DNA of 55,781 nt, taken from Paenibacillus solanacearum (lineage in GTDB: Bacteria; Bacillota; Bacilli; Paenibacillales; NBRC-103111). Shown piece after piece: positions 23,730 to 35,300 of this stretch. The stretch lies in NCBI RefSeq assembly GCF_910593845.1, contig NZ_CAJVAS010000041.1, forward strand, positions 1-55,781, in the 5' to 3' direction. How positions within the stretch are numbered: position 1 is the stretch's first letter; every line of letters starts with the position of its first letter. Below the pieces are notes generated by a model that did not search any database, was not told the DNA's origin, and worked only from the letters and a program-made list of their open reading frames with translations. Position numbers and translations under genes: made by a program.

Positions 23730-26700
23730 TTATTGCAACACGATTCGCAGTAAATTGCCGTTTGCATCATATTCATACTTTAATATTTGCCCTGACGATA
23801 AGAGCATATAATCAATACGACCTTTGGCATCGTAAACATATCTGTACTCCCCGTTGTAATAATAAACCGTGTTGCTGGCCTCCGATACATTGCCTAACAG
23901 GTCTCTAGCCCTTACCGCAAAAATGTACAGCCGGTTTGGAACGGTATTCGGAACGGTAATGCCGGTATTGGTGGTAGAGATTACCAGGACATCCCCGTTG
24001 TACACATCATAACCCGCTACTCCGATATTATCTGTTGCCGGTTGCCAAGCTAGAGTGGCTGCAGCGGTATTTTTGTTCACCAATTCGAGCTTCACCGGTA
24101 CTGTCGGCGGGATTTTATCGATAATGCCTAGCGGCATCGGATCGGACCATTCCAAACCGTCACTCACAATGATCTTAAAGCTCCACGTCCCAGCGGCTAA
24201 CGATGGCGTTGTGAAACTCGTCGTTGTCGAATTAATGACGCCCGTATCATACTCGGTTGACGCCCAGTTGGTCTTGGAACCCATGATTCGGTAAGAGGCT
24301 TGCGGCTGCCCGTCCCCGTCGCTGTAATTCCAATTGAAGCTGTAAATATGGTTAGGTCGCTCTTCGCCTCCGGTATATTCAATCTTCGGAATTTGATTAA
24401 TTTGGATAAATGCCGAAGATGATATGCCGGACTCGCCACCATAGCTATCTTTCACTCGAACTTGCCAACGATACGTTTTTCCCCGCCCTAGGGTAGCCGA
24501 AGGAACGGCAAACGAGTTGCTTCCCGAAGTAACCCACCCGGTGTCGATTACCGACGCGTTCGACTGCTGATCGTAGACCATCACCTGATAAGCCATTTGT
24601 GCATCGCCGGCGTCCGGATCCGCGAATACCCAACTGAATTTTGGCGTTGCGCCTGAGATTACTACAGGTGAGCTTGCATTTCCGGGACTTAATTGATTAG
24701 GCACATTCGGTAACCGATCGATTCGAATCAAACCGGAATATAATGCATTGGTGCTTGCTCCATATGAGTCGGTTGCCATAACCGTAATATTGGTGTAAGT
24801 GTTTTGCGGTATCGGATCGCTTGCTAGATTCCATTGCAAACTCCACGGCTGTGGCGTAGCTGTGTTATAGAGCGTTGTCGTTTTCGTTACGCCAGCAATC
24901 GTGGCGCTGATGGTTAGGTTGTCTCCATTCGGATCGCTTGCCGTACCAGACAAGGTAATGGTCTTAGCGGTTCCATTGACATAGCTCGTTTGATCGTTGT
25001 TGTTTATTTGGATCGACGGGTTGTTATCCAAATAGCCTAAAAATCGATATTCGTAGGAATCCGTACGCGCGTATGCAATAGACCTAGCTCCGGCAACGCC
25101 GGCCCATTGTGGTGTTTCGTCCGTTACCGTGGTGTAGCCATAATTATCTTTTATGTAAAGCTTTACGGTGTTATCGTTGAATAAAACACGCCTTTCCGTC
25201 AGACTGCCAGGCCGATTATAGCGAGTAATCTCCCTTGCATTGCTCAAATCCGGCCAGTTGGCAGAATCGTCAATGAGTTCTGTTGTATGATAATAATTAT
25301 AAAAATCGTATTTATTACACTTCACCGTGTTATCGTTATACCACACGCATCGATATTCATAGGTTCCGTCCATTGAATAGGAAATGGTTTTCGCATTTGT
25401 TAGGCTTGGCCATATCATTGCATCGTTACCTGCATCAATGATGTTCCTACCGTCATATTTGAAAAGCCGGATTGTAAGATCATTGTATAAAACATATCTC
25501 CACACCGTTGTAATGCCTTGATGCGTATAATAGGAGATTGATTTGGCGTTGGTCACGCTCGGCCAATTAACCGCGTCCTCAGTGGTTAGGGTAGTGTTGC
25601 AGCATCTTTCCAGCTTCTTCAATGTTATATGAGAAGTATAGCTGTCAGAACCCGGAGCAGGCGTCATGGTGGTCATTGTAAGCGTAGCGCTTGGCCCAGA
25701 AACATTTCCTGATGTATCGATCGATTTCACTACAAACTGGTATGTAGCACCAGGTGATAGTCCTGAAACGGCAAAGTTGGTGGTTGCCGTACTACCGATC
25801 ATGTTCCCCCCCATGTAAACGTCGTAGCGTGAAATGCCAACGTTATCCTTCACCGCTTCCCAAACCAAGGTAAGTGAATTGCCGGTTCGATCGGTTACTC
25901 GCACATTGGCAGGCGGAGCCGGTGGCGTTGTGTCCGCTAATGTTAAGTTGACTTCGTTGCTCAGTCCCGAAACATTTCCTGCTGCATCCCGCGCTCTTAC
26001 ACTAAATTGATACGAAGCCGCATCATTGAGTCCAGTAATCTCGTAGCTCAATGTGCTGCTTGTACCGGTCACTACCGTACCTTGGAGAATGTCATACCCT
26101 GTTACGTCGATGTTGTCCGTTGATGCATTCCAATTTAGCATCGCTGTGGTGCCAGTTTGGTTTGCAACTCTAAGGTTAGACGGAATAGTCGGAGGTGTGT
26201 AATCCGGAATGGTTGCCGTCACCGTATTGCTGCTAGAGGAACTATTTTGGGCTGCATCTTTTGCCCGTACGCTAAATTGGTAGGTTCTTCCCTCCGCTAA
26301 TCCTGTAAATTGATAGCTCGTTGTCGTACTTGCGGCCGCAATATTATCTCCAATTAAAATGTCATAGCCCGTTACGCCGATATTATCTGAGGAAGCACTC
26401 CACTCCAAATTGATGGTGGTGCCCGTTTGATCTGTAATTCGCAAATTCGTCGGCGCGTACGGTGCTGTATAGTCCGGAATCGTCACACTTACCGTGTTGC
26501 TATTCCCGGATACGTTCCCTGCAGCGTCTCTTGCTCTTACATTAAATTGATATGTAGCACCCTCTGTTAGCCCCGTAACCTGATAACTTGTGGTCGTGGA
26601 AGTGCCTGTGACCGCGGCGCCTATCAAAATATCGTAGCCTACAACGCCGACAATATCTTTCGGCGCATCCCAAGCCAACTGTACGGTCGTACCGGATTGG

Positions 26701-29090
26701 CTGACAACTCTTAAATTTGCGGGATTCGTCGTCACGTTTTCCGGAATCGTTGTTGAAGCCTCCGGACCGATGTTCCCGACCATATCTATCGTACGCGCGT
26801 ATACGGTTGGTTGTCCTATCGTTCCAACAGCAACCGGTGAAACATAATCCGTCCAAGCCCCTGACAAACCAATCTTATATTGACTCTTCTGTACGCCACT
26901 ACCATTGTCTGTGCCAGGAGTTATCGTTAACGTAACGTTCGTTAGTGTCCAGTTCGACAGCGATATGCTTGGCGCCGTCGGCGGAATGGTATCGTAGAGA
27001 ACGTTTATCGCGTTGCTCGGATTGGATACGTGCCCTAAAATATCTTTAGCGGCCACGGTAAATTGATATGTCGTATTGGCTGATAATCCGGTAGCCGTAT
27101 AGCTGGTGATCCCGCCTGATGTTGTTCCGATCAGCGCCGAATCCCGATAAATATTGTAGCCGCTGATGCCTGAACTATCTGATGAGGGGCTCCAATTTAA
27201 GACCACGCTGGTAGCCGTGAGATTGGATGCGGCCAGGTTACTTGGCACAGTAGGAGGTGTCCGGTCAACAGCAAAGTTTAATTCCGAAGGATACTGAACA
27301 GCTCCGTTACCCGCCGTATCCCCGAAATAAAGATGAACTTTATAGTTCCCTTCTAATGTGATAGGAACGCTCATCGTCCAAACAGATCCGTTCTGCGTTA
27401 CACGGATTATTGCCTGTACCCACTGACCATCTGGTTTTTGATAATATGCATCCCACAATCTTACCCCTGACCGATCATCTGAAACCTCAACGGAAATGTT
27501 TTTTGTTCCGCCGTCGACGATGTTTACAGGAGTCGTACCAACGTTGTAGTTAAAGACGTTCGGTGCGTTCGAATCAAATTGGTATGTCTTATACGACCAA
27601 TCGGACCAGGAGCCATTTGAGTCGGCCGTTCGTACTCGGACATAGTTTGTGCCTTGGTGAGACCATCCCATGCTGTGGTACGTATCGCTAGAGGAGACCC
27701 CTCCAGTGTCGTAATCAATGTTGTTCCAATCAGATTGGGTCCGCTGCACATGGTACAGCGATTGCGTTTTACCAGCATCGGGATGGCTGAAATTCCAAGT
27801 AACTTGTGGCTGTGTTCTAAACCACTGCCAATCTGTCGTGTTCCAATTAAAACCCAGGTTCGCCGGGGGCTTCGGTGGATTGCTGACATAAACGGTCCCT
27901 GTGTAATTTTGACCTGCGGTACCCCAAAGTCCATCATTTGCTGTAACCGTAATGTTTGAGTATGTTCCGACTGGAATATTATCGCTATCTACATTCCATA
28001 CCAGTGTCCACGACTTTGCGTTGTAAGCACTAGGTATTACAGTGGTTTTTGTGATCCCAGCAATTGTAGCACTGATTGTTACGTTATCATCGTCCATATC
28101 CCTGACCGTTCCTGATATGGAAATATATTGACCCGTATTTCTATTGACATATTGTGTATTATTCGATATGTATTCAATCGCAGGGTTTACATTGGTGTAT
28201 GCGACATAATTGTATACTTCACCCGATTCGGGATTGAAGTGATGAGAAAATGATTTCGAATTGGTCAAATCTGGCCAAGCGCCAACGTATTCTTCCCATT
28301 CCCCATAGCCATCCCTACATCTTATTTTGTTGTCTTTATACAAGACACAACGAACACCAACACCGTTCTGGTCGGAGGCTAGGCTAATCGCTTTTGCGTT
28401 AGTTAAATTCGGCCAACCCGATGTATCATCGTAAGGGCCATTCCAAGGATCTCTGCAAGATACTGTATTGTTTATATAGAGGACGCAACGATAGTCAGAA
28501 TAATTATTAATATTTTTGGTTATCGACCTTGCATTAATCAAACTTGGCCAACCCGATGTATCATCGTATATTTGTGCACCGTATCTACACTGTACTGTAT
28601 TATCGACATACAAGACACATTTCTGATCATAGCCACTTGCTTCTTGGCTATAGGTTGTCGACAGCGCATTAATTAGGCTTGGCCAACTCTGAGTGTCATC
28701 GTAAGTATATATTCCTCCACCATTAAAAACATTCATTGATGTATATCTGACAGCCGGCCCCATAAGAGTCGAATATAATAAAGCATTTCCATACACAAAT
28801 TTATACACACTGTCTGCTACAGAAAAGCCTAGAGGCGGTCCGTAATCGAAAAAAGCCTCTTCGTTTTGTTTGGTATTAACCCCCATATGTTGGCCATCGT
28901 CTTCCTTATTCAAGGCCGCATCTTCATATTCGCTAGGAGCAACATCACTCGTTGCGTTTTGCTTTCCAGTGTAAGTTATGCCCCCTTCAGGACTTACAGG
29001 TTCTGCCCCTGCATACTCAATTGTTAAGCTTGATATTACAATCATGCTTATTAGTACAATAGACACTATTCTTCTCCATCTTCCGATCAT
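23730..29090 (-). CDS. Large secreted FN3/RCC1-like repeat protein with YD end
   Basis: The 1786-residue protein has a signal peptide (IVLISMIVISSLTIEYAGAEP). Residues about 120-290 hold four repeats of the type DDTSGWPSLINARS...CVLYxDNTVxC, similar to RCC1 propeller blades, and four more lie at about 1155-1350. Between them are five or more fibronectin-III domains (about 610-1135, e.g. NLRVVSQSGTTVQLAWD), and further Ig/FN3 modules follow to 1740. It ends with YVYDAKGRIDYM and YEYDANGNLLRI, two YD repeats of the RHS type. Its stop lies 46 bases before rhs, so the two are probably co-transcribed. It may be a surface or assembly partner of the RHS protein; that role is inference. Confidence 0.8.
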   Translation of the reverse strand: MIGRWRRIVSIVLISMIVISSLTIEYAGAEPVSPEGGITYTGKQNATSDVAPSEYEDAALNKEDDGQHMGVNTKQNEEAFFDYGPPLGFSVADSVYKFVYGNALLYSTLMGPAVRYTSMNVFNGGGIYTYDDTQSWPSLINALSTTYSQEASGYDQKCVLYVDNTVQCRYGAQIYDDTSGWPSLINARSITKNINNYSDYRCVLYINNTVSCRDPWNGPYDDTSGWPNLTNAKAISLASDQNGVGVRCVLYKDNKIRCRDGYGEWEEYVGAWPDLTNSKSFSHHFNPESGEVYNYVAYTNVNPAIEYISNNTQYVNRNTGQYISISGTVRDMDDDNVTISATIAGITKTTVIPSAYNAKSWTLVWNVDSDNIPVGTYSNITVTANDGLWGTAGQNYTGTVYVSNPPKPPANLGFNWNTTDWQWFRTQPQVTWNFSHPDAGKTQSLYHVQRTQSDWNNIDYDTGGVSSSDTYHSMGWSHQGTNYVRVRTADSNGSWSDWSYKTYQFDSNAPNVFNYNVGTTPVNIVDGGTKNISVEVSDDRSGVRLWDAYYQKPDGQWVQAIIRVTQNGSVWTMSVPITLEGNYKVHLYFGDTAGNGAVQYPSELNFAVDRTPPTVPSNLAASNLTATSVVLNWSPSSDSSGISGYNIYRDSALIGTTSGGITSYTATGLSANTTYQFTVAAKDILGHVSNPSNAINVLYDTIPPTAPSISLSNWTLTNVTLTITPGTDNGSGVQKSQYKIGLSGAWTDYVSPVAVGTIGQPTVYARTIDMVGNIGPEASTTIPENVTTNPANLRVVSQSGTTVQLAWDAPKDIVGVVGYDILIGAAVTGTSTTTSYQVTGLTEGATYQFNVRARDAAGNVSGNSNTVSVTIPDYTAPYAPTNLRITDQTGTTINLEWSASSDNIGVTGYDILIGDNIAAASTTTSYQFTGLAEGRTYQFSVRAKDAAQNSSSSSNTVTATIPDYTPPTIPSNLRVANQTGTTAMLNWNASTDNIDVTGYDILQGTVVTGTSSTLSYEITGLNDAASYQFSVRARDAAGNVSGLSNEVNLTLADTTPPAPPANVRVTDRTGNSLTLVWEAVKDNVGISRYDVYMGGNMIGSTATTNFAVSGLSPGATYQFVVKSIDTSGNVSGPSATLTMTTMTPAPGSDSYTSHITLKKLERCCNTTLTTEDAVNWPSVTNAKSISYYTHQGITTVWRYVLYNDLTIRLFKYDGRNIIDAGNDAMIWPSLTNAKTISYSMDGTYEYRCVWYNDNTVKCNKYDFYNYYHTTELIDDSANWPDLSNAREITRYNRPGSLTERRVLFNDNTVKLYIKDNYGYTTVTDETPQWAGVAGARSIAYARTDSYEYRFLGYLDNNPSIQINNNDQTSYVNGTAKTITLSGTASDPNGDNLTISATIAGVTKTTTLYNTATPQPWSLQWNLASDPIPQNTYTNITVMATDSYGASTNALYSGLIRIDRLPNVPNQLSPGNASSPVVISGATPKFSWVFADPDAGDAQMAYQVMVYDQQSNASVIDTGWVTSGSNSFAVPSATLGRGKTYRWQVRVKDSYGGESGISSSAFIQINQIPKIEYTGGEERPNHIYSFNWNYSDGDGQPQASYRIMGSKTNWASTEYDTGVINSTTTSFTTPSLAAGTWSFKIIVSDGLEWSDPMPLGIIDKIPPTVPVKLELVNKNTAAATLAWQPATDNIGVAGYDVYNGDVLVISTTNTGITVPNTVPNRLYIFAVRARDLLGNVSEASNTVYYYNGEYRYVYDAKGRIDYMLLSSGQILKYEYDANGNLLRIVLQ

Positions 29091-29227
29091 GTACAGACTC
29101 CTTTTCCCAAAATTGTGTCAACAAAACAACTATACAGTACGTACGTTCCCTTTTCATTAGGAAATTTCGTCGAATCAAAAGTTATTTTGTCGAAAAATGT
29201 TGTTAGGAAGCACTCCGGCAAATCACA

Positions 29228-29259
29228 AAAATCCCCGGAAAACATCTCCCGGGGATTTT
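29228..29259 (-). terminator. Terminator after the RND operon
   Basis: AAAATCCCCGG and CCGGGGATTTT arms, with T-runs on both sides, lie just after the stop at 29284. It is nearly symmetric and could act on either strand. Confidence 0.75.
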
Positions 29260-29283
29260 CTCGCCAATATGATAGATTAATAA

Positions 29284-31017
29284 TTACTTTTGCGTCAGAT
29301 CCAGCAGCAATCGCTTGGACTGGCCGTTCTTCGTCTTGAACGCCTCGTAAATTTTCAGCTTCACCGTAGGATCGAACTGCTCCGACGTTCCGGTGAAGGT
29401 CAAGTTGTTCTCGCCGGTGACCAGACGATTTTGCCCGATCAGCGGCTTCTCGATCGTTGCAATCAGACGGCCGTCTTTGTCGTACACTTCGAACAACAGG
29501 TTCGGGAAGTTTTGATCGGCTTGCACTTCATTTTTGCGCTGAATGTCCATAAACAGCTTGCCTTTGTACGTATATGCCGAGCCGTTGAACGCGAGACCGA
29601 TGCTCCAGCTGTTCAGCTTGATATCAAACGGATATACGCTGAATGTATCAATCGAGCTGTTTTTCTGCAGTTGTACCGCGTAAGTCGCGATCGGCGTCTT
29701 ATAAGGCGCTGCAATGACGGCGTCTTCGACTTTCAACGTCAGGTTATCGCCTGTTTCGGATACCGGCAGTGTGAATACATAGTTTACGGTCAAGCCGGAG
29801 TTCGGCAGCACCGTCGCCGCTGTAGCTGCTTGGCGGCTTCCGTCATATTGGTAGCCATCCGAGCTGATCAGGCTCGTCTGGAACACCGGCACGGTCATCG
29901 GACGGTCGCTGCCGTTTTTCAACAGGAACTTCGCGGTCACCGTCTTGTTGCCTTCCTCGGCGTTATCATTCATGTTGAACTCCACGAGCGACACTTTCAA
30001 ATCCGGATGAATCAGCTGGCTGTTCGCGTCGAACGTCATCGACTCGCCAAGCGTATAAGGAGCGGCCGCAACGCCGGAAGCTTGGTTCGGCAGCAGGATG
30101 TTCAAGCGGCCAACCTTGTATTGATAGATGAGAGCGGAACCGGCCGGTGTGAACTTCTCCGTTGTCAGCAGGTTCAGGCTGGCAAGAACCGTGTCTTGAT
30201 CCGTCGGGATCGCGTAATGAATATATTTTTGCTCGCCCGCTTCAAGGACGATGGCATCTTTCTCCACACGCTCGCCGGCAAATACTTTCGCTTCGGTTTT
30301 ACCGTCGATCAAGAAGTCCGGGGCGGTTTCTCTTTTGTCCGAGCCGTTCTTGGCAAGCACTTGCACGACATATACCGCGCCTTGGTCGCGCAGCTCCTTC
30401 GTGATGCCTACCGGTGTAAATTGAATCGGCGAATTGGAATAAGGGATCGTGAACGTATCGGACCACTTCTTCACCGCGGACGGGTTCGTGATCGTCATGT
30501 CGCTGCCTCTCCACGATTGCTCGCTGACCGGAACGGACACGACAAGCGTCTCGGTCTTCGGATAGACGTAATAGTCAACGTCAGTGTAGTTGACTTCGCT
30601 GATCGTAAAGTCGTCGGTACGGTCGATGACGGACATGTAGCTCAGCTCGGTATCCGCCTTCGGTTGGATTGATTTCGGATTCGATGCGCTCGGCTGCAGC
30701 GTATATGTAACGCCGTCCGATGTCGTCACTCTCAATTCATATTCCGGCACGCGGGTAATTTTGCCGCCGTTGTTTTTCAGTTTGACGACGATGCCGAGTC
30801 TCGTACCTGCAGGTACATGCTCGTTCACGGCGCTCTTCACTTGTACGTCCAGCGTATCGGTCAGCGTATAATATGCGGCAACGGACGAGCTGCTTACTGT
30901 TTCGGCAGCTTCCGAAGCTTCGGGAGCCTCCTCGGCCAGCACCGGATAAGCATAGCTGCTCATCAGCGCGGCCGAGATGGCGACGGATGTCAATGTGCGT
31001 CTCATTTTTTTGTTCAT
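29284..31017 (-). CDS. Secreted protein of unknown function, last gene of the RND operon
   Basis: The 577-residue protein starts at ATG 31017 with GGAGG ten bases upstream and has a signal peptide (TLTSVAISAALMSSYAYPVLAEE). The rest is beta-rich, with at least three similar segments of the form V-V-KLKNNGGK, VVQVLAKNGSD and VTAKFLLKNGSDRP, suggesting repeated Ig-like folds. No anchor was seen. It begins 34 bases after the adaptor gene, so it is probably made with the pump; it may be an extracellular partner of the pump. I do not recognise a family. Confidence 0.75.
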   Translation of the reverse strand: MNKKMRRTLTSVAISAALMSSYAYPVLAEEAPEASEAAETVSSSSVAAYYTLTDTLDVQVKSAVNEHVPAGTRLGIVVKLKNNGGKITRVPEYELRVTTSDGVTYTLQPSASNPKSIQPKADTELSYMSVIDRTDDFTISEVNYTDVDYYVYPKTETLVVSVPVSEQSWRGSDMTITNPSAVKKWSDTFTIPYSNSPIQFTPVGITKELRDQGAVYVVQVLAKNGSDKRETAPDFLIDGKTEAKVFAGERVEKDAIVLEAGEQKYIHYAIPTDQDTVLASLNLLTTEKFTPAGSALIYQYKVGRLNILLPNQASGVAAAPYTLGESMTFDANSQLIHPDLKVSLVEFNMNDNAEEGNKTVTAKFLLKNGSDRPMTVPVFQTSLISSDGYQYDGSRQAATAATVLPNSGLTVNYVFTLPVSETGDNLTLKVEDAVIAAPYKTPIATYAVQLQKNSSIDTFSVYPFDIKLNSWSIGLAFNGSAYTYKGKLFMDIQRKNEVQADQNFPNLLFEVYDKDGRLIATIEKPLIGQNRLVTGENNLTFTGTSEQFDPTVKLKIYEAFKTKNGQSKRLLLDLTQK

Positions 31018-31051
31018 GGCGAATTATCCTCCAGTTAGTTATGCATTTGCT

Positions 31052-32308
31052 TTATTGGCCAAGTTTGACTTTTTCCTTGTCCTTCAGCTGATGTTGCCCC
31101 GTAGTAACGAGTTGTTCACCTTCTTTCAGGCCGGAAATAACCTCCTGGTCGGCTTCGTTCAACCGGCCAAGCTCGACCTTGCGCTTCTCGACCTGATCAC
31201 CGGTGAGCACGAACACAAACGTGTCGCCACCTTCGCGCACAACGCTCAGCGTAGGAATCGCTACAACCACTTGATCCTGCTCCTCGGACAGCAGCACCTG
31301 AGCCTTCATGCCCGGCTTCAGCTTCCGGTCCGCGTTCGCCACTTCAAGCTCCAATGCGTACGATTTGGACTGGGCGCTCATCACATCCGCAAGGTAATTG
31401 ACCTTGGCTTTCGTTTTCTCTACCGTCCCGGGAATGTAGAACGTCAGCTCCTGCTTGCCTCTAATCATGGCGGCGGATTGCTCCGTCAGCTCGGCCTTGA
31501 TCTTGATCGGGTCAAGCTGCTGCACTTGTGCGACCTTGAAGCCGCCAGAGATGGTCATGCCCGTTTCCACCGGCAAGTCCGTCAATATGCCGCTGACGCT
31601 TGCCTTGACTTCCAGATTTTCCAGCGTCCGGTCCAGTTCCTTGATCGATACGCCGGCAGATTGAACCGCTTGTTCCAACTGGGCAAGCGAATTCGTCTTT
31701 TCCAACGTTTGCAGTTTGTTGCGGTTGTTCTCCAAGTCGAGCTTCATGTTGTTCAGCTGCGTCTCGGTTTGTTCGAGCTGAATTTTCTCGACAAGTCCCT
31801 GATCGTAATCGTTGCGCATCTTGCTGTAGTTCTTCTCTGCATCCTTCAGCGACGCTTCCAGCTTGGCGATGCCGTTCTTCAGCTCCAGCTTGCCGTCCTC
31901 CACGTCTTGCTTCGATTTCGTCAGCTGCTGCTGGGAACCGGCCAGGCCGATTTGCGCCTTTTCTTTCTGAATCAATACGTCGGTTGGATCGAGGCGGAGA
32001 ATGATGTCGCCTTTCTCCACCATATCGCCGCGCTTCTTCAATATTTCCTGGATGTCGCCGCCGGCTTTCGCGATAATATCGATCTGCAGCGAAGAGACAA
32101 CATCCGCTACCTGCTCGAGGGGCTCACTTATTTTTTTCTTCGATACTTTCGTAACCTTGACGGTCTTCACCTGCGATTCGGCCGTATTCTCCTGCGATGC
32201 TTTGGCATCGGGAGCTGCGGAGCAGCCCGTCATCAGGGCTGCGCCGAGTACAACCGCTCCGGCCAGCTTCGCGCTATGTTTCAACACACGAGATTTCATT
32301 AGCTTCAT
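31052..32308 (-). CDS. RND efflux periplasmic-adaptor-like lipoprotein (HlyD/MFP family)
   Basis: The 418-residue protein starts at ATG 32308 (AGGAG eight bases upstream). The lipobox LMTGC makes it a membrane-anchored lipoprotein. It contains the biotinyl-lipoyl halves (DIIAKAGGDIQEILKKRGDMVEKGDIILRLDP and LEVKASVSGILTDLPVETGMTI), separated by a long coiled coil (about 130-230), then beta-barrel and membrane-proximal domains. It works with the RND pump encoded 47 bases upstream. In a monoderm it would bridge the pump to the cell wall and not to an outer-membrane channel. Confidence 0.92.
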   Translation of the reverse strand: MKLMKSRVLKHSAKLAGAVVLGAALMTGCSAAPDAKASQENTAESQVKTVKVTKVSKKKISEPLEQVADVVSSLQIDIIAKAGGDIQEILKKRGDMVEKGDIILRLDPTDVLIQKEKAQIGLAGSQQQLTKSKQDVEDGKLELKNGIAKLEASLKDAEKNYSKMRNDYDQGLVEKIQLEQTETQLNNMKLDLENNRNKLQTLEKTNSLAQLEQAVQSAGVSIKELDRTLENLEVKASVSGILTDLPVETGMTISGGFKVAQVQQLDPIKIKAELTEQSAAMIRGKQELTFYIPGTVEKTKAKVNYLADVMSAQSKSYALELEVANADRKLKPGMKAQVLLSEEQDQVVVAIPTLSVVREGGDTFVFVLTGDQVEKRKVELGRLNEADQEVISGLKEGEQLVTTGQHQLKDKEKVKLGQ

Positions 32309-32355
32309 GGATCGATTCTCCTTTTTCCTTGTACTCCATAAGGTGGTTTCGCGGA

Positions 32356-35300
32356 TTAATGCACGGCTGGAGCCGCGTTGGAATCCGCAGAGGTGTTCGC
32401 TTTTCGCTTGAAGAGACGGGCAATGCGGTTGTTCATCCGGTCGATGCTTTGGTATACAACCGGAACGACGACCAAGGTCAATACGGTCGAAGTGGTCAAG
32501 CCGCCGATAACAACGACCGCCAATCCTTTGGAAATAAGCGATCCTTCCGACAAACCAATCCCTAACGGGAGCAAGGAAAACACAGTTGCTCCGGCCGTCA
32601 TAATAATCGGACGCAAACGCGAAAGGCCCGCGGAGATGAGCGCTTCTTGCACGCCGGCTCCTTCCTCGCGAAGCTGCTGGACGCGGTCGATCAATACGAT
32701 CGCATTCGTAACGACGACGCCGATCAGCATGAGGAAGCCGATCAAGGAAGTAATATTAATCGATTCGTTCGCGATAAGCAATCCCAAAAATCCGCCGATG
32801 GCGGCAAGCGGCAAAGAGAACAAAATGACGAATGGGGCGCTGGCGTTGCCGAATGCGATAACCATAACAAGATAAACGATGAAGATCGCAGCCAGCATCG
32901 CTATCGCCATTTGACCGAAGCTCTCCTGAATGTCTTCGTTCACCCCTTGAACCTGCGTGCGCACGCCGTTCGGCAGCTCGACCGACTTGAGCGCTTCCGT
33001 CACTTTAGCACTAACTCCGCCTTTATCCTTACTGTCGATCTTTGCAGTAATTTTCACGAACTGCTCTTGCATTTCCCGCGTAATGGACGCCGGCGCATCG
33101 ACTTGACGCACTTTGGCGACTTCGTTCAAGTTCACCATCGTGCCTGTCGGCGTTTTGATATGAATGCGTCCGAGCTTATCGAGCGAGTTCTTATAATCGT
33201 CGTCCAGCATCAGCTTGGTCGCATAAGTGACATTGTCGAATTTGACTTCGCCGATGTCCGTCTTGGCGAGCCAACTGCTGACTGCTTCGGTAATTTGGGC
33301 GGAAGAAAGTCCGTACAAGCGCGCTTTGTTCTGATCCACGCTCACGGTAACCTGCATTTTCTTCTCGTTCAGGTTGTCTTTGATTTCCTGCATTTCCGGG
33401 AATTCGCGCAGCTTCGCCTTCACGAGCTCCGCGCCGGCCATCAGTTGAATCAAGTCATCCCCCTTGAGCAGGTAGGCAAAATCTTCGCTTGTACCGCCCA
33501 TTGAGCCCGACAACAGCGAGCTTTCCACTTCAGAACCTTTCGGAAGCAAGTACAAAATTTTCTCTTTGTACGCAGCAGCCACTTCTTTGGCGTTGGAAGC
33601 TTGCGAGACCGCAGCCATGATCATAGCGCGGTACGAAGTGCGTTCTCCGCTCATATTGTTCTGATCGTAGCCCACCATCGACTCGAAATAATCGAATTCC
33701 GGCTGGCCGGCTCCGTCCTTCGCGCTGCCCATCATGTCCTCGATTTCTTTAACCTTCAAATCCATCGATTCGAATGACGTTTCCCGAGGCAGCTTCAGCG
33801 TAATTTGGATTTGTTTGTCCGTCGCGCTCTCCGGCATGAAGGCAGCGGCCAGGAACGGTACCGTTCCGCCGATCGACAAGACAAAGATCAGGAACGAAGC
33901 GAACAAAATTTTCTTCGGATTATGTAAAGAATAGTCCAAAACCTTTTTGTAGCGAAGCGCAAATTTGCCGATGTGGTTCTCATCATGGAACTTGATCTTG
34001 TTGCTGTTGAGCACCAGCAGCTTACAGAGCATCGGAATGACCGTCAATGCTACGATCAGCGATGCCATAAGCGAGACGATCAGCGTAATGGCGAAAGGTC
34101 TGAAAATATCCCCCAGAATGCCGCCGACAAACGCGATCGGAAGAAATACGCCGGCCGTCGTGATGGTCGAAGACGTAATGGCCGATGCCACGCGCGACGT
34201 CGCCATTCGGATAACCGATTCGTTACGTTCCTGCGCCTTCTGCAATTCACTGTAAATGTTCTCGATAACGACGATACTGTCGTCCACGACCCGCCCGACG
34301 GCGATCGTCAAGCCGCCCAGCGTCATGATGTTCAGCGTAATATCGAGGGACGACATAATACAGAGCGTCGTCAAAATCGACAGCGGAATCGAGACGAGAA
34401 CGATCAGCGTCATTCGAACGTTCCGCAAGAATAGCAGTATCATGATCGATGCGAGGAGAGCGCCGGAAGCCCCTTCCTTCAGCATGCCATTGATCGATTT
34501 CTTCACGTCCGTCGCCGAGTTGTACACGGTCGTGAACTTCATGTTCGGGAATTCCTGCTCCCAGCCTTTAAACAGCTTCTCGACATCGTTTGCGAATTGC
34601 ACCGTATTGGCGTCCTTCGCCTTGTAGAGCGTAATACCGATCGCCGGCTCCTTGTTCAGGCGCGTGACGAATTCGGAATCCGAGATCGCTTCGACCTTCG
34701 AGACTTGCTTCAGCAGAAGCGTATCTCCCGTCGGCGTCGAAAGCTTCATATTTTCTAAATTATATATCGTATTCAAATCACTTTCCACACGAACGGATTG
34801 CGTCGTGCCGCTAAATTCGGCCGTACCGGCCGGGCTCGTCGTCAGAGCGGCCTGAATGCTCTGTGTTACGGTTGTCGGCGTCAATCCGAAATTGGTCAAT
34901 GCGTTCAAGTCGAGCTTCAGCTTTAATGTCGAAACTTCCTCGCCGACGGAGTCGACGTGATCGATTCCTTTCATGGCGCTGAGCGTCGGCTCAATAATGT
35001 CCTTGTAAATCCGGTTGAGCTCTTCGCGGTTCATATTCTCATTGCCGTGCACCGCTGCGAAATAAACCGGGAATTCATTGCTGCCGAACTTGGATACTTT
35101 CGGCTTGCCAGCCCCCACCGGAAGCTTGACGTCGGAAATCGCCGCTTCGATGTCTTTTTTAGCATCGTCCGGGCTTCTTCCGTTCACCAGCTCGACCGTA
35201 ATGGCCGAATAATTGTCGTTCGAGGTGGAGCTGACTTTCTTCACTCCTTCGATCCCGACAACCCGCTTCTCCAGTTTTTTCGTCACATTCTCCATGACGT

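Noticed and set aside
29290..30672. Long plus-strand open frame opposite the 577-residue secreted protein
   Set aside because: No ribosome site, His/Arg/Leu-rich shadow composition, and the opposite strand has a clear signal peptide and operon position.
30977..32302. Plus-strand 441-codon frame over the adaptor gene
   Set aside because: It is a mirror of a well-recognised HlyD-like lipoprotein; the product is low-complexity.
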